This document shows positions 35,856 to 44,653 of a DNA stretch of 64,000 nucleotides, piece after piece. The position numbers and the translations under genes were made by a program. The notes beneath the pieces were generated by a model that was not told the DNA's origin, did no database searches, and saw only the letters and a program-made list of their open reading frames with translations. The stretch's first letter is position 1, and each line of letters opens with the position of its first letter. Origin of the DNA: Kroppenstedtia guangzhouensis (lineage in GTDB: Bacteria; Bacillota; Bacilli; Thermoactinomycetales; DSM-45169); NCBI RefSeq assembly GCF_014637345.1, contig NZ_BMEX01000008.1, forward strand, positions 62,001 through 126,000. Direction: 5' to 3'.

Positions 35856-36194
35856 TCAGGACAAATGCTCATTTAAGTAAGTGAGTGCCTGGTCAACCCG
35901 CCCCTGCAATTCTTCGGGGATGGAATCTTCCTCCAACCCGTGGGGGAAGATATGACGATAAAAAACCGGGTTTTCCAGTTTGACAACGGCCTGGGGTTTT
36001 TCCAGCCGCCCTTGTACCACATGAGCCCGGATCCGCAGGTAGTAGTCATTCTCTGCGGTAGAGAGCTTTAAATCAAAACTGGCTTTGGAATAATCCCAGG
36101 CGCCGCCGCGGATGAACCCCGCCTCGTTCATCGTTTTTTCCACTTCTCCAAAGGGTTTGGTGATGCCTTTCAGTCCCGCCTCTTCCAATACCAT
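35856..36194 (-). CDS. YugN-like family protein
   Basis: Protein of 112 aa. The segment MNEAGFIRGGAWDYSKASFD, then YYLRIRAHVVQGRLE and AVVKLENPVFYRHIF, resembles Bacillus YugN. Function unknown. The start may be the first codon of the frame or slightly later. Confidence 0.7.
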   Translation of the reverse strand: MVLEEAGLKGITKPFGEVEKTMNEAGFIRGGAWDYSKASFDLKLSTAENDYYLRIRAHVVQGRLEKPQAVVKLENPVFYRHIFPHGLEEDSIPEELQGRVDQALTYLNEHLS

Positions 36195-36307
36195 TCATTG
36201 ATCCTCCCTGTTCCAGTCTCCGAAAAAGACTCGTTCCTCATCATGATAGTATGTCTTGCCCGGTTCCGCAATATGGGGTGGGTGACAGTTTGGGCACGTT
36301 TGCCGGT

Positions 36308-37267
36308 TTATGAAGCTACGTCCCGCTTTTTAAACACAATCCAGGAGATGACGTTGAAGATGAGGAAGTAAACGGCGAGAACGGTAATCGAAAAGGACAT
36401 GGTCATGCCTTTGATCCAAGGTTGCCCTTCCAAATACAGACTTAAATCCGTGTTGGCAAACAGGATGTATTTGACCCACTCATAATCCTGCATAGACAGG
36501 ATCGAAACAGCGTTGGTTCCCGCAAACATCAGGAAAATCGCCAGTCCGATCGCTAAGGAGCTGCTTCTAAACACCGTGGAGATCATAAAAGCGAAGGTAA
36601 CCATCATCAGCAGGTTGACACATTCCAGTCCATACAAGCCGAGAACATGAAGCATCTGGTTTTTTTCGATCACCTTGCCATTGTCATAGGTCAGGTGGGG
36701 AGCATCCCATCCGCTGAAACCGAACAAAATGACGCCAAGCAACAGACTGAACAGGAACAGGAGAGCCAATAGGGCCAAGGCGAACAGTAGAGTGGACAGA
36801 TATTTGGACAGCAGGATCTTGGAACGGCTGGCGGACCGGATTAAAAGGAGTTTGATCGTTCCCCAGGAAAACTCCCCGGCCACACTGGTCGCCCCGGTGA
36901 TAATTGTAAACAGGGTGATCAAGCTGGTTACACTCGCCGTTTGGTACATATAGCCCCACAGGGTTTGCCCGTCCGGGACGATGTCATGATCGATCCGGTA
37001 TTGGTTGATCTGGATGTTTTTTTCATAATGTTCCTTTGCACCGGGAGGGACGTCTTCACTCTGCAATATTTTCTGATCCTGCTTCACTTGTTTCTCCAGT
37101 TTTTGTTTCCAGTTGGGGCCCAGGTCATCATACCCGAAGACATTCTGTTTGACCAGGATCCCCAGAACTCCCGATGCCAACAACATCAGGCTGATCATGA
37201 CCCAGGTTCCGATGCGGCGGAAAATCTTCATATTTTCGTTTTGCACCAGGCGGACAAAGTTAAACAA
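36308..37267 (-). CDS. ABC transporter permease (ABC-2 type)
   Basis: Membrane protein of 319 aa with about six hydrophobic segments and a long extracellular loop after the first (residues ~35-105), the ABC-2 permease plan. The TTG at 37267 has GGGAGG at 8 nt and overlaps the ATPase stop. Last gene of the operon starting at 40750; pairs with the ATPase at 37260-38192. Confidence 0.85.
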   Translation of the reverse strand: MFNFVRLVQNENMKIFRRIGTWVMISLMLLASGVLGILVKQNVFGYDDLGPNWKQKLEKQVKQDQKILQSEDVPPGAKEHYEKNIQINQYRIDHDIVPDGQTLWGYMYQTASVTSLITLFTIITGATSVAGEFSWGTIKLLLIRSASRSKILLSKYLSTLLFALALLALLFLFSLLLGVILFGFSGWDAPHLTYDNGKVIEKNQMLHVLGLYGLECVNLLMMVTFAFMISTVFRSSSLAIGLAIFLMFAGTNAVSILSMQDYEWVKYILFANTDLSLYLEGQPWIKGMTMSFSITVLAVYFLIFNVISWIVFKKRDVAS

Positions 37268-38192
37268 TTTGCGTACCTCCCGTCAACTCAAGGAATTCAT
37301 CCTCCAGGGTCCGGGTGGCGGGTCGGATGGAGAAGACCCGGACTCCCGCCTCCACCAACCGGGCATTCAGTATCGGGATCTCATCCCAGGTGGTTGTCAC
37401 TTGGATCCCCTCCGGGGTTACTTCCAAGGGCCGGTTGTTCAAGGCCGGCTGCAAGCACTTCCTTGCCTGGGAGATGGGATCGACGGTGAACAAGACCATC
37501 TGTTGCTCTTGGGCTGCGCCGACGAACTTTCGGACCTGCTTCACGTCAATCAGTTTGCCGTGTTGAATAACGGCGATCCGATCACACATCTGCTCCATTT
37601 CGGACAGAATATGACTGGAAACCAGCACAGCGATATTTTCCTCCCGGGCCAGCCGGCGCAAATGCTCCCGGAATTCCCGGATCCCGGCGGGATCCAGCCC
37701 ATTAGTGGGTTCGTCCAGGATCAGCAGGGAAGGAGAATGGAGCAGAGCCTGAGCCAGCCCCAACCGTTGGCGCATCCCGAGGGAATAGGTCTTGACTTTG
37801 TGATGGATGCGGTTCTCCAGTCCGACTTGTCGCACCACTTCGTCGATCCGTGTCTTGGGTACGCCCTGGGTCATACGCCAATAGTGGATGAGGTTTTGGT
37901 AACCGGTCAGAAACTTGTACATCTCCGGATTTTCCACGATTCCCCCCACATGAGAGAGGGCTTTTTCAAAGTTCTTTTTCAGATTGATACCGTTGATGAG
38001 GACTTCTCCTGCGGTGATGCCGATCAGGCCGACAATCATGCGGATGGTGGTCGTTTTGCCGGCGCCATTGGGGCCTAAGAAACCGAAGACTTCCCCCGGA
38101 TCGACCTGGAGGGAGAGATTGTCCACAATCTTTTTTTTACCGATCACTTTGGTCAGGTGCCGAACCTCCAGGATCGGCTGTTTCTTTTCCAT
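37260..38192 (-). CDS. ABC transporter ATP-binding protein
   Basis: Protein of 310 aa. Walker A GPNGAGKTT, signature LGMRQ, Walker B LLILDEPTNG, and the His-switch SSHIL. The ~80 C-terminal residues form the extra domain common in antibiotic-export ATPases. The ATG at 38192 has GAGGAGG upstream. It pairs with the TTG-start permease. Confidence 0.9.
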   Translation of the reverse strand: MEKKQPILEVRHLTKVIGKKKIVDNLSLQVDPGEVFGFLGPNGAGKTTTIRMIVGLIGITAGEVLINGINLKKNFEKALSHVGGIVENPEMYKFLTGYQNLIHYWRMTQGVPKTRIDEVVRQVGLENRIHHKVKTYSLGMRQRLGLAQALLHSPSLLILDEPTNGLDPAGIREFREHLRRLAREENIAVLVSSHILSEMEQMCDRIAVIQHGKLIDVKQVRKFVGAAQEQQMVLFTVDPISQARKCLQPALNNRPLEVTPEGIQVTTTWDEIPILNARLVEAGVRVFSIRPATRTLEDEFLELTGGTQIV

Positions 38193-38206
38193 GTCCCATC
38201 CTCCTC

Positions 38207-38911
38207 TTATTTGCAGGCATGCCCGGCGTAAACCCGGGTCATCCATTCCGACAGGCTGAGTCTTTCATTGGAACGCAGTTCTTCCACATCGGCAAACTTG
38301 ATGATTTCCCCATCCCGTAAGGCCACTACCTGATCCAGGAGGGACTCCACCTCGTTCACCTCATGGGTGGTGATGATGACGGTCTGTTTCGACAGGTCGA
38401 CAAAGGAGATCAGTCCCTTGATGATGGAATCCCGGACGATGGGGTCCAGTCCGGAGAGGGGTTCATCCATCAGGATATAGGGAGCGTTACGGGAGAGGGT
38501 GACCACCAGCTTCACCCGGCCCCGGTTCCCCTTGGACAGGCTTTTCACCTTCGCTGTGGGTTCAAGTCTCATGAAATCGATCATCTCCCGGGCCCGTTCC
38601 CGGTCGAAGTCGGTAAATTGAGAAGCGCAGTAGTCGACGGTTTCCTGGACAGTGAAGATGGGATAGTAGGTTTCCAGTTCCGACAGGTAGGCCACCTTCC
38701 GGGCGATTCGGCGCTGGGCGGGCTCCCCGTCCACCAGCACCCGTCCTTTGCTGGGCCGTACGAGGCCGGCGATCAGTTTCAGCATCGTCGATTTTCCACT
38801 TCCGTTTTCTCCGATCACCCCGATGATTTTTCCCTCAGGCAGTTCCAGATCCACGTCCATCAGGGCGGTTTTGGTGAGATACCGTTTGCTTACATTTTCA
38901 AATCGGATCAC
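38207..38911 (-). CDS. ABC transporter ATP-binding protein, YtrB-like
   Basis: Protein of 234 aa with Walker A GENGSGKST, LSKGNRGRV signature and Walker B ILMDEPLSG. It starts within the stop of the GntR gene (ATGA overlap), so it is cotranslated. It probably works with the two membrane proteins upstream in the operon (39298-40750). Confidence 0.88.
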   Translation of the reverse strand: MIRFENVSKRYLTKTALMDVDLELPEGKIIGVIGENGSGKSTMLKLIAGLVRPSKGRVLVDGEPAQRRIARKVAYLSELETYYPIFTVQETVDYCASQFTDFDRERAREMIDFMRLEPTAKVKSLSKGNRGRVKLVVTLSRNAPYILMDEPLSGLDPIVRDSIIKGLISFVDLSKQTVIITTHEVNEVESLLDQVVALRDGEIIKFADVEELRSNERLSLSEWMTRVYAGHACK

Positions 38912-39294
38912 GATTCACTCTCCCCCTCTGGCTGTTCATTCAGGTATTCTTCCAGGCCAATCATGATTTCCCGAGGGGAAAAACCCAACTCCCCCATTAC
39001 TCGGACAAAAGCTTCGATCTGTTGCCGGCGCAGGTCCTCCCTCACTTTTTCCAGGCGGGAGCCGTCTTCAGTGATAAAGGTTCCCTGACCTCTTCTCGTT
39101 TCCACGATTCCCATCCTCTCCAATTCGCCGTAGGTTCGTTGCACCGTGTTGGGATTCACGTTGGACTGCATGGCCATCTCCCGCACCGACGGGAGTTTTT
39201 CACCGGGGGCCAACTCCTGGCGCAGGATGTGTCGTTGGATCCGGTCAGCCAATTGGAGGTAAATCGGACTGGATGTATTAAAGTCGTCTTTCAT
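38908..39294 (-). CDS. GntR-family repressor, YtrA-like
   Basis: Protein of 128 aa with a GntR winged helix (SPIYLQLADRIQRHILRQEL, AMQSNVNPNTVQRTYGELE) and a short C-terminal dimerisation helix, the YtrA subclass. YtrA represses its own ABC operon and is induced by cell-wall antibiotics in B. subtilis. Dyads at 40785-40834 are likely operators. Confidence 0.88.
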   Translation of the reverse strand: MKDDFNTSSPIYLQLADRIQRHILRQELAPGEKLPSVREMAMQSNVNPNTVQRTYGELERMGIVETRRGQGTFITEDGSRLEKVREDLRRQQIEAFVRVMGELGFSPREIMIGLEEYLNEQPEGESES

Positions 39295-39297
39295 CCC

Positions 39298-39996
39298 TCA
39301 CACCTCCGTTTTTTTGTCCAGCAGCCAAGCGGACAACAGGAAGAAGATCCAAATCAAAACAGCTGACAGGACTCCGTCTGACCAGGGGCCCGGCTCCAGA
39401 AAATTGAATTCCACATAGGTTTCATCGGGACTGATTTGAGTTTTCAATTCCATCAGGGGATTGTAGAAGAGGATGGCCACTACGTAGATGACTCCGCTCC
39501 ATTTCCCGATCCATCGTTTCAGACTTTGCTGAATCGTCCAGAGCATCAGGAAAATAAAACCCAGGTTTAGTGAAGCGATGAAGATGGAGATTGCTGTATC
39601 CATCAGGGATTCCATCTCCACCTGTGTGGGTTTCTGCATCGCAGTTGAATGCTTCCAGATGAGAAAGGAGGGAACCACCAGGCTGAAACCAAGCGAAAGA
39701 ATTTTGGCGATCAAGGCGTTTAGAACTTTGGATAACAGCAATTGCCAGGCAGGGCGGGGGGAATGGAGCCACAGATGCATTTGCTTTTTCTCCTGGTCAA
39801 GACTGGAAGCCAGAAAGAAGGGAAAGTACAGGATGTGAAAAAGGATGGAAGATGCACTTAAGATCAATTTGATTTCGAGGTCCGCCACCATCACCAGGGC
39901 AATAAGATCGATCGACAAGATGATCAGCAATCCCGTCAGCAACCAGGGTGCGGTCATTCGAAAATCTTTTTTAAATACGGCAAGCCAAGCGTTCAT
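39298..39996 (-). CDS. ABC transporter membrane protein, YtrC/D-like
   Basis: Membrane protein of 232 aa with six hydrophobic segments and a LDQEKKQMHLWLHSPRPAWQ cytosolic motif. The neighbouring gene has a close counterpart (GKQIHLWLYNPCPAWQ), so these are paralogues, probably a heterodimeric permease. Confidence 0.82.
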   Translation of the reverse strand: MNAWLAVFKKDFRMTAPWLLTGLLIILSIDLIALVMVADLEIKLILSASSILFHILYFPFFLASSLDQEKKQMHLWLHSPRPAWQLLLSKVLNALIAKILSLGFSLVVPSFLIWKHSTAMQKPTQVEMESLMDTAISIFIASLNLGFIFLMLWTIQQSLKRWIGKWSGVIYVVAILFYNPLMELKTQISPDETYVEFNFLEPGPWSDGVLSAVLIWIFFLLSAWLLDKKTEV

Positions 39997-40000
39997 CTGT

Positions 40001-40750
40001 TCACACCTCCATCCGCTTCTCCAAAATCCACTGGGCCAAGAAGAAGAATGCGAAGGTCATTAAAAGGTCAGACAGGATTTCACCGGTGTAGACAGGTTCA
40101 AAACCGCGATTATCCCCTAGTAATTTCCATTCTGCAGAGGGGCCCCATTGGAAAAGAGAAGCATGGAGGGGACTGGTAACCCATTGAGTGAGCAGATAGA
40201 GAAAAGCGAGGGTTCCAACAGTGGTGATCACCCAGGACCACTTGCCCATGTAAGTGCGAAGCCACCGGTGGACGGACCAGACCGCCAACAAAAAGAAACC
40301 CAGATGGAAGGAAGTCCAGAGAATCGTCAACACGATCAGGCCCACATCAGACCAGAAAGCCGTCGGATCCAAGGTCGGGTTGTTCCCGAACAGATTCATT
40401 GGACCCAACACAAGATAGATCGGGTATAAGCCGCTGACTCCGAGAGAGAGGAGGGTGAAGGGGATTCCCACTACCAGTTTGGAAAGGATCAATTGCCAGG
40501 CAGGACAGGGGTTATAAAGCCACAGATGTATTTGCTTTCCCTCAAGCCATAAGCTGATAAAGAGGTAGACAGGAAAATAAATGAAATGTGCAAATACCAG
40601 CATGGAGCTGAATGCTAATCGTGTCCCCAGAAGTGATGCCCGAGAAAACCAGAGATCAAAAGCAATGATCAGCCCCAATCCCCCCAAAAACCAGGGAAGC
40701 GCCAGTCGGAAATCTTTGTTCAGCAGGCTGCGCCATGGGCTTACTGTCAC
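40001..40750 (-). CDS. ABC transporter membrane protein, YtrC/D-like (first gene of operon)
   Basis: Membrane protein of 249 aa with six hydrophobic segments, paralogous to the next gene (GKQIHLWLYNPCPAWQLILS). The gene order, with the two permeases first and the regulator third, differs from ytrABCDEF of B. subtilis. Confidence 0.82.
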   Translation of the reverse strand: MTVSPWRSLLNKDFRLALPWFLGGLGLIIAFDLWFSRASLLGTRLAFSSMLVFAHFIYFPVYLFISLWLEGKQIHLWLYNPCPAWQLILSKLVVGIPFTLLSLGVSGLYPIYLVLGPMNLFGNNPTLDPTAFWSDVGLIVLTILWTSFHLGFFLLAVWSVHRWLRTYMGKWSWVITTVGTLAFLYLLTQWVTSPLHASLFQWGPSAEWKLLGDNRGFEPVYTGEILSDLLMTFAFFFLAQWILEKRMEV

Positions 40751-40784
40751 CTTGATTCCTCCTTTGCGCTAGTTAGTGTCATTG

Positions 40785-40834
40785 TGTATTAGTTGCATAA
40801 TACAGTGGTGTCCTAGGTGAATAGTACACTGTAT
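40785..40834. promoter_or_regulatory. YtrA-type operator dyads
   Basis: TGTATTA-gttgca-TAATACA (40785-40804) overlaps the left arm of ATACAGTG-N19-CACTGTAT (40800-40834). Both are perfect. They lie in the promoter region of the ABC operon. Confidence 0.6.
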
Positions 40835-40936
40835 CACTCGTTCTGTCAATCCTTTTTTGTGGGAAATGGGAGAATCAAGGGGAATGGAATTGCGGGAAAC
40901 GGAAATGATAACCACAGAAAAGGAGGGAACTAGATC

Positions 40937-41365
40937 ATGAGCCAATTACGCGAGATTATGACGCAAAATGTAGCGTCAGTCTCCCCGCAGGACAATGTTT
41001 ACAAAGCTGCTTCCCTGATGAAACAACACAACATCGGTTCCGTGCCGGTGGTGGAAAACGGTCGGGTTCGCGGTATGGTGACCGATCGAGACCTGGTGCT
41101 GCGGGCCCTCGCCGAGCAGAAGAACGAGCAGGTGACAGTGGGGGAAGTGATGACCAACCAAGTGGTGACAGGTACTCCGGAGATGTCGGTGGATGAAGCC
41201 TCCAGCCTGATGGCCCAAAACCAGATTCGCCGTCTGCCCGTGGTGGAGAACAACCAACTGGTGGGTATGGTTTCCTTAGGTGACATGGCCGTCCGTCAGC
41301 CCCACGTCAATGAAGCGGGTCAGGCTCTGAGCAATATTTCTGAGCCCAGTTCTCCCCAGATGTAA
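40937..41365 (+). CDS. CBS-domain protein
   Basis: Protein of 142 aa consisting of two CBS motifs (residues ~6-60 and ~70-128) and little else, similar to Bacillus YhcV. Such proteins bind adenine nucleotides. The ATG follows AGGAGGG. Confidence 0.88.
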   Translation: MSQLREIMTQNVASVSPQDNVYKAASLMKQHNIGSVPVVENGRVRGMVTDRDLVLRALAEQKNEQVTVGEVMTNQVVTGTPEMSVDEASSLMAQNQIRRLPVVENNQLVGMVSLGDMAVRQPHVNEAGQALSNISEPSSPQM

Positions 41366-41375
41366 CTGCCCCCCT

Positions 41376-41416
41376 GAAAAGCCTGCCTGAATTCCGAGAG
41401 AGGCAGGCTTTTCAGT
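41376..41416. terminator. Terminator after the CBS gene
   Basis: GAAAAGCCTGCCT, 12-nt loop, AGGCAGGCTTTTC. Confidence 0.8.
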
Positions 41417-41434
41417 TGGAGAAGGTGAGTCTTT

Positions 41435-42109
41435 TTGCTGTTATATACGTTAAAAGTGGCACTCCTGTTTACCGTAGCGATCGCATCCCTGCGCCTGATG
41501 GGAAAATCCACACTGGCCCAGGTCACTCCCCATGATCTGATGGCGATTGTGATCATTGCTGCTCTGGCCACCAATCCAATTCTGGTGAATGAACTCAGCA
41601 AAACATTGTTGGCGATTGTTCTGGTGACTGCGATTCATATCCTATTTGCCAAGATGACCCTCTATAAACGGACCAATCATTGGATTTTGGGGGAACCGAC
41701 GATCTTAGTCAAGCACGGAAAAATGATTCGGGAAAACCTGGCCAAGAGTGAAATGTCCGTCTCTGAGCTGTTGGCGACGATTCGCTCCAAAGGGTTTCCC
41801 GATATCCGGTATGTCCAGTATGCAATCCTGGAGCCCACCGGGAGCATCAGTGTTCTGCCCCAGGAAGATATGTACCCGGTCACTCCCAAAGAACTCGGCA
41901 TACGGAAAACCTATCGCGGTATGGCTCTCTCCCTGGTGGTGGACGGTCATATTCAACAAAAGAATTTGGAACTGATCGGAAAAGGTGAAGATTGGCTGAG
42001 ACGGAAGCTAAAAGAGCAAGGATACTCGGATATCAGGGGGATCCTTTATGCCGCTATGCAGGAAGGCGAAGAAGGAATCCATGTGGATCGGGGGGACGGT
42101 GGAAAGTGA
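41435..42109 (+). CDS. DUF421 (YetF-type) membrane protein
   Basis: Protein of 224 aa with three N-terminal hydrophobic segments, then a cytosolic part with ILVKHGKMIRENLAKSEMSV and VQYAILEPTGSISVL, the DUF421 pattern. The likely start is the TTG at 41435 with GAAGGTGAG upstream. A second DUF421 gene is part of the spoVA-like block at 46258. Confidence 0.85.
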   Translation: MLLYTLKVALLFTVAIASLRLMGKSTLAQVTPHDLMAIVIIAALATNPILVNELSKTLLAIVLVTAIHILFAKMTLYKRTNHWILGEPTILVKHGKMIRENLAKSEMSVSELLATIRSKGFPDIRYVQYAILEPTGSISVLPQEDMYPVTPKELGIRKTYRGMALSLVVDGHIQQKNLELIGKGEDWLRRKLKEQGYSDIRGILYAAMQEGEEGIHVDRGDGGK

Positions 42110-42141
42110 GATCCGATTTCCCGAAAGTACCATGGATAGAG

Positions 42142-42182
42142 GAACGTTCGTTCTTATACAATGGATAGAAGAACAAACGTTC
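42142..42182 (+). promoter_or_regulatory. Two LexA/DinR SOS boxes around a -10
   Basis: GAAC-gttc-GTTC (42142-42153) and GAAC-aaac-GTTC (42171-42182) each match GAACNNNNGTTC. The second also fits the longer consensus CGAACRNRYGTTYC except the first base. A TATACAAT -10 lies between them. The next gene starts at 42202. Confidence 0.75.
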
Positions 42183-42201
42183 CGAACTGAGGTTTACGAG
42201 A

Positions 42202-42597
42202 ATGGTGGATGAAAAGGAAATCGATCGTTTTTCCAATCTGACAAAAAAGATTGTGCTGTTGGATGTGTTGGAGCGAGCCCTGCAATGGGATCGCCGGTGG
42301 CTGAAACAATCCCCGTTGAAAACAGGCCGGGCTTGGATACGTTTATTACCCTCCACTCTGGAACAAATCCGGAGGGATCGGATGGCGGCGGAAAAGGAGC
42401 TTCACCGGTCAGGGGGGCGAATCCTGGAGGTTCGGCAGAGGGAGGATTGCCGGGAGGTGATCGCAGTGCATCGGGGATATCGCTACACCATGCGTTATCT
42501 GAACGGCTGGATTCGAAGCGAGTGCGATGATCTTTTGCTCTGTTTTTGGACGGGTAAAACTACCAGTGGGCAATCTCCCTCGAAAGAGACACATTAA
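42202..42597 (+). CDS. Hypothetical protein under SOS control
   Basis: Protein of 131 aa, no membrane segment or signal. The N-terminal half is helical and rich in Lys/Arg/Glu (IDRFSNLTKKIVLLDVLERA). The C-terminal half looks beta-rich (CREVIAVHRGYRYTMRYLNG). Two LexA boxes lie directly upstream, so it is probably DNA-damage induced. I recognise no family; it is not clearly YolD or YneA. Confidence 0.6.
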   Translation: MVDEKEIDRFSNLTKKIVLLDVLERALQWDRRWLKQSPLKTGRAWIRLLPSTLEQIRRDRMAAEKELHRSGGRILEVRQREDCREVIAVHRGYRYTMRYLNGWIRSECDDLLLCFWTGKTTSGQSPSKETH

Positions 42598-42622
42598 GAA
42601 GAAAAGGGGGGAAGGCAAAGGC

Positions 42623-42817
42623 ATGATGAGAAAAGGATTGATCACTCTGGTTCTGGGATTGGTGGTCACTCTGTTGGGAATGTGTGTCCTGTACAGACGG
42701 GAGCGCATGATCGGTGAACTCCGGGATCGGCAGATCAGGGGATGGGGAGTCTACGGTTTCGGGCTTGCCCATATTTTATTGGGCGGATTGGCCGCCGTGG
42801 TCGGGAGGTTTCGATAA
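42623..42817 (+). CDS. Small two-helix membrane protein
   Basis: Protein of 64 aa with hydrophobic residues ~5-22 and ~43-60 separated by charged RRERMIGELRDRQIRG. The ATG at 42623 follows AAGGGGGG. It may be cotranscribed with the SOS-controlled gene, 25 bp upstream. Function unknown. Confidence 0.6.
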   Translation: MMRKGLITLVLGLVVTLLGMCVLYRRERMIGELRDRQIRGWGVYGFGLAHILLGGLAAVVGRFR

Positions 42818-42843
42818 GCGGACACTTTGTCCGCTTTTTTGTT
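42816..42843 (+). terminator. Terminator after 42623-42817
   Basis: AAGCGGACA-ctt-TGTCCGCTT then TTTTG. Confidence 0.85.
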
Positions 42844-42918
42844 TTTGGATATGGATATAAGATCTTTTGTTCCTATAAAATGAAAATTGGGTTTGTTTAA
42901 AATACGGAGGGGATGCGA

Positions 42919-44229
42919 TTGTTCAGGGGAGTTGTTCATGCTTCAGTCCTGCTGGTGCAACGGTATTTGCCGGATCCCTTCATATTTGCCGTCCTGCTCA
43001 CATTTGTTGTTTTTTTGGCCGGTTGGTGGGTGACACCGGCAGGCCCGTTGGAAATGGTTCAATACTGGGGAGAAGGATTTTGGGGACTGCTGGAGTTTTC
43101 CATGCAGATGGTGCTGATCCTGGTTACAGGATATGTGTTGGCCCGGGCAGATTGGATTCGACGAGTTCTTCAAGGGATCGCCGGAAGCGCCCGAACCCCG
43201 GGGCAAGCCATTGTGTTGACCACTCTGGTCTCGGCGCTGGCCAGTTGGTTGAATTGGGGGTTCGGGTTGGTGGTGGGGGCGCTGATTGCCAAAGAAGTGG
43301 CCAGAAAAGTTCCCAAGGTGGATTATCGTGTTCTTGTGGCGGGAGCATATACGGGGTTTATCGTTTGGCACGGGGGGATTTCCGGGTCCGTTCCCTTGAA
43401 AATAGCCACAGATGATTCCTTTGGAGTGATCGTGCCCACTTCAGAAACGATTTTTGCCCCCTTCAGCTTGATACCGGCTCTGATTCTGATCTTTACACTT
43501 CCATTTTTTATGTGGATGTTGCAACCCCGGCAAGAAGAACGCGTCACCGTGGATCAGGGCCTGTTGGAAGAAGAGAGCGCGATCTCCGCTGTCACCCGGA
43601 CAGGGATCACCCCGGCGGAAAGATTGGAACAGAGTTCTTGGATCTCCTGGGTCACAGGGGGGATGGGCTTTCTCTACATCGGGATGCACCTTTGGAAGCA
43701 GGGGGGACAGTTGGATCTGAATATTGTGATTTTCCTGTTTTTGATTCTGGGTCTGATCCTGCATCAGACCCCTCGACGCTACCTATCCGCTCTGTCCGCA
43801 GCGGTCCGGGAGACTGGGGGAATCGTGATCCAGTTTCCCTTTTACGCCGGGATGATGGGGATGATTTCCATGTCCGGGTTAGGACAAGTGGTTTCCCAGT
43901 GGTTTATCGGAATTTCGACGGAAACCACTTTTCCCCTGTTCACCTTCCTCTCTGCAGGTTTTCTGAACATCTTTATTCCGTCGGGTGGCGGCCAGTGGGC
44001 GGTTCAGGGGCCGATTGTGTTGCCGGCAGGTGAGGCACTCGGGGTGAGTCCGGCCAAAACGGCGATGGCGGTGGCCTGGGGGGATGCCTGGACCAACCTG
44101 ATCCAGCCCTTTTGGGCATTGCCCCTGTTGGCGATCGCCCGCTTGAGTGCCCGGGATATCATGGGTTATTGTCTGTTGGCACTGTTTTACTCCGGTATAG
44201 TGATCGGCTTAGGACTGTTGTTTCTTTGA
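42919..44229 (+). CDS. Short-chain fatty acid permease, AtoE family
   Basis: Membrane protein of 436 aa with about 10-12 hydrophobic segments. RYLPDPFIFAVLLTFVVFL, SWLNWGFGLVVGALIAKE and SGGGQWAVQGPIVLPAGE fit the AtoE (TIGR00366-type) family for short-chain fatty acids or acetoacetate. The TTG at 42919 is 8 nt from GGAGG; the ATG at 42913 is too close to it. It lies far from the bdhA locus. Confidence 0.85.
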   Translation: MFRGVVHASVLLVQRYLPDPFIFAVLLTFVVFLAGWWVTPAGPLEMVQYWGEGFWGLLEFSMQMVLILVTGYVLARADWIRRVLQGIAGSARTPGQAIVLTTLVSALASWLNWGFGLVVGALIAKEVARKVPKVDYRVLVAGAYTGFIVWHGGISGSVPLKIATDDSFGVIVPTSETIFAPFSLIPALILIFTLPFFMWMLQPRQEERVTVDQGLLEEESAISAVTRTGITPAERLEQSSWISWVTGGMGFLYIGMHLWKQGGQLDLNIVIFLFLILGLILHQTPRRYLSALSAAVRETGGIVIQFPFYAGMMGMISMSGLGQVVSQWFIGISTETTFPLFTFLSAGFLNIFIPSGGGQWAVQGPIVLPAGEALGVSPAKTAMAVAWGDAWTNLIQPFWALPLLAIARLSARDIMGYCLLALFYSGIVIGLGLLFL

Positions 44230-44235
44230 TGAAAA

Positions 44236-44270
44236 AGGGGGATTTCCCGTTCTTGGTGGGAGTCCCCCGA
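44236..44270 (+). terminator. Possible terminator after the AtoE gene
   Basis: GGGGGA.TTCCC pairs with GGGAgTCCCCC; weak T-tract. Confidence 0.5.
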
Positions 44271-44653
44271 TTCGGTTTGTCTTGATTATCCATATTTCGG
44301 GTGGATCGTACCTTTCAACGAACACTGTATCGATCATCACAGTTCGGGCGAGAAGGGTAGAGCTTTGATTCCCTTTGTATTCAGGAGAGCGCAAGTCTCT
44401 CCCGAGAGTCGCTTTGCGTTTTTTAAAAAGAGATAAAAGGGTTACACCGGATTGACTCCCAGCAACGGTTGGATCAGACACCTCTCCGATTGTGCGGCCG
44501 CCCGAGATTCAATGCCCCGTTTTCTGCAGTTCTCCGGAATAAAAGCAAGATCACAATCGAAACCTACAAACAGTGAATAAGGGTGAAGGGGTGAGCTCGG
44601 GTTGTCGGGGAAAACTTGATCAATTTCACTCTGAAGAAAAGGGGAATGACTGT
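44271..44653. other. Intergenic region with a repeat B fragment
   Basis: A stretch at 44383-44418 (CAGGAGAGCGCAAGTCTCTC then GAGAGTCGCTTTGCG) is a degenerate piece of repeat family B. No gene is visible elsewhere in this interval. Confidence 0.5.

Noticed and set aside
37113-38078. A long plus-strand frame opposite the ABC ATPase gene
   Set aside because: Shadow of a gene with clear Walker and signature motifs; no ribosome site.
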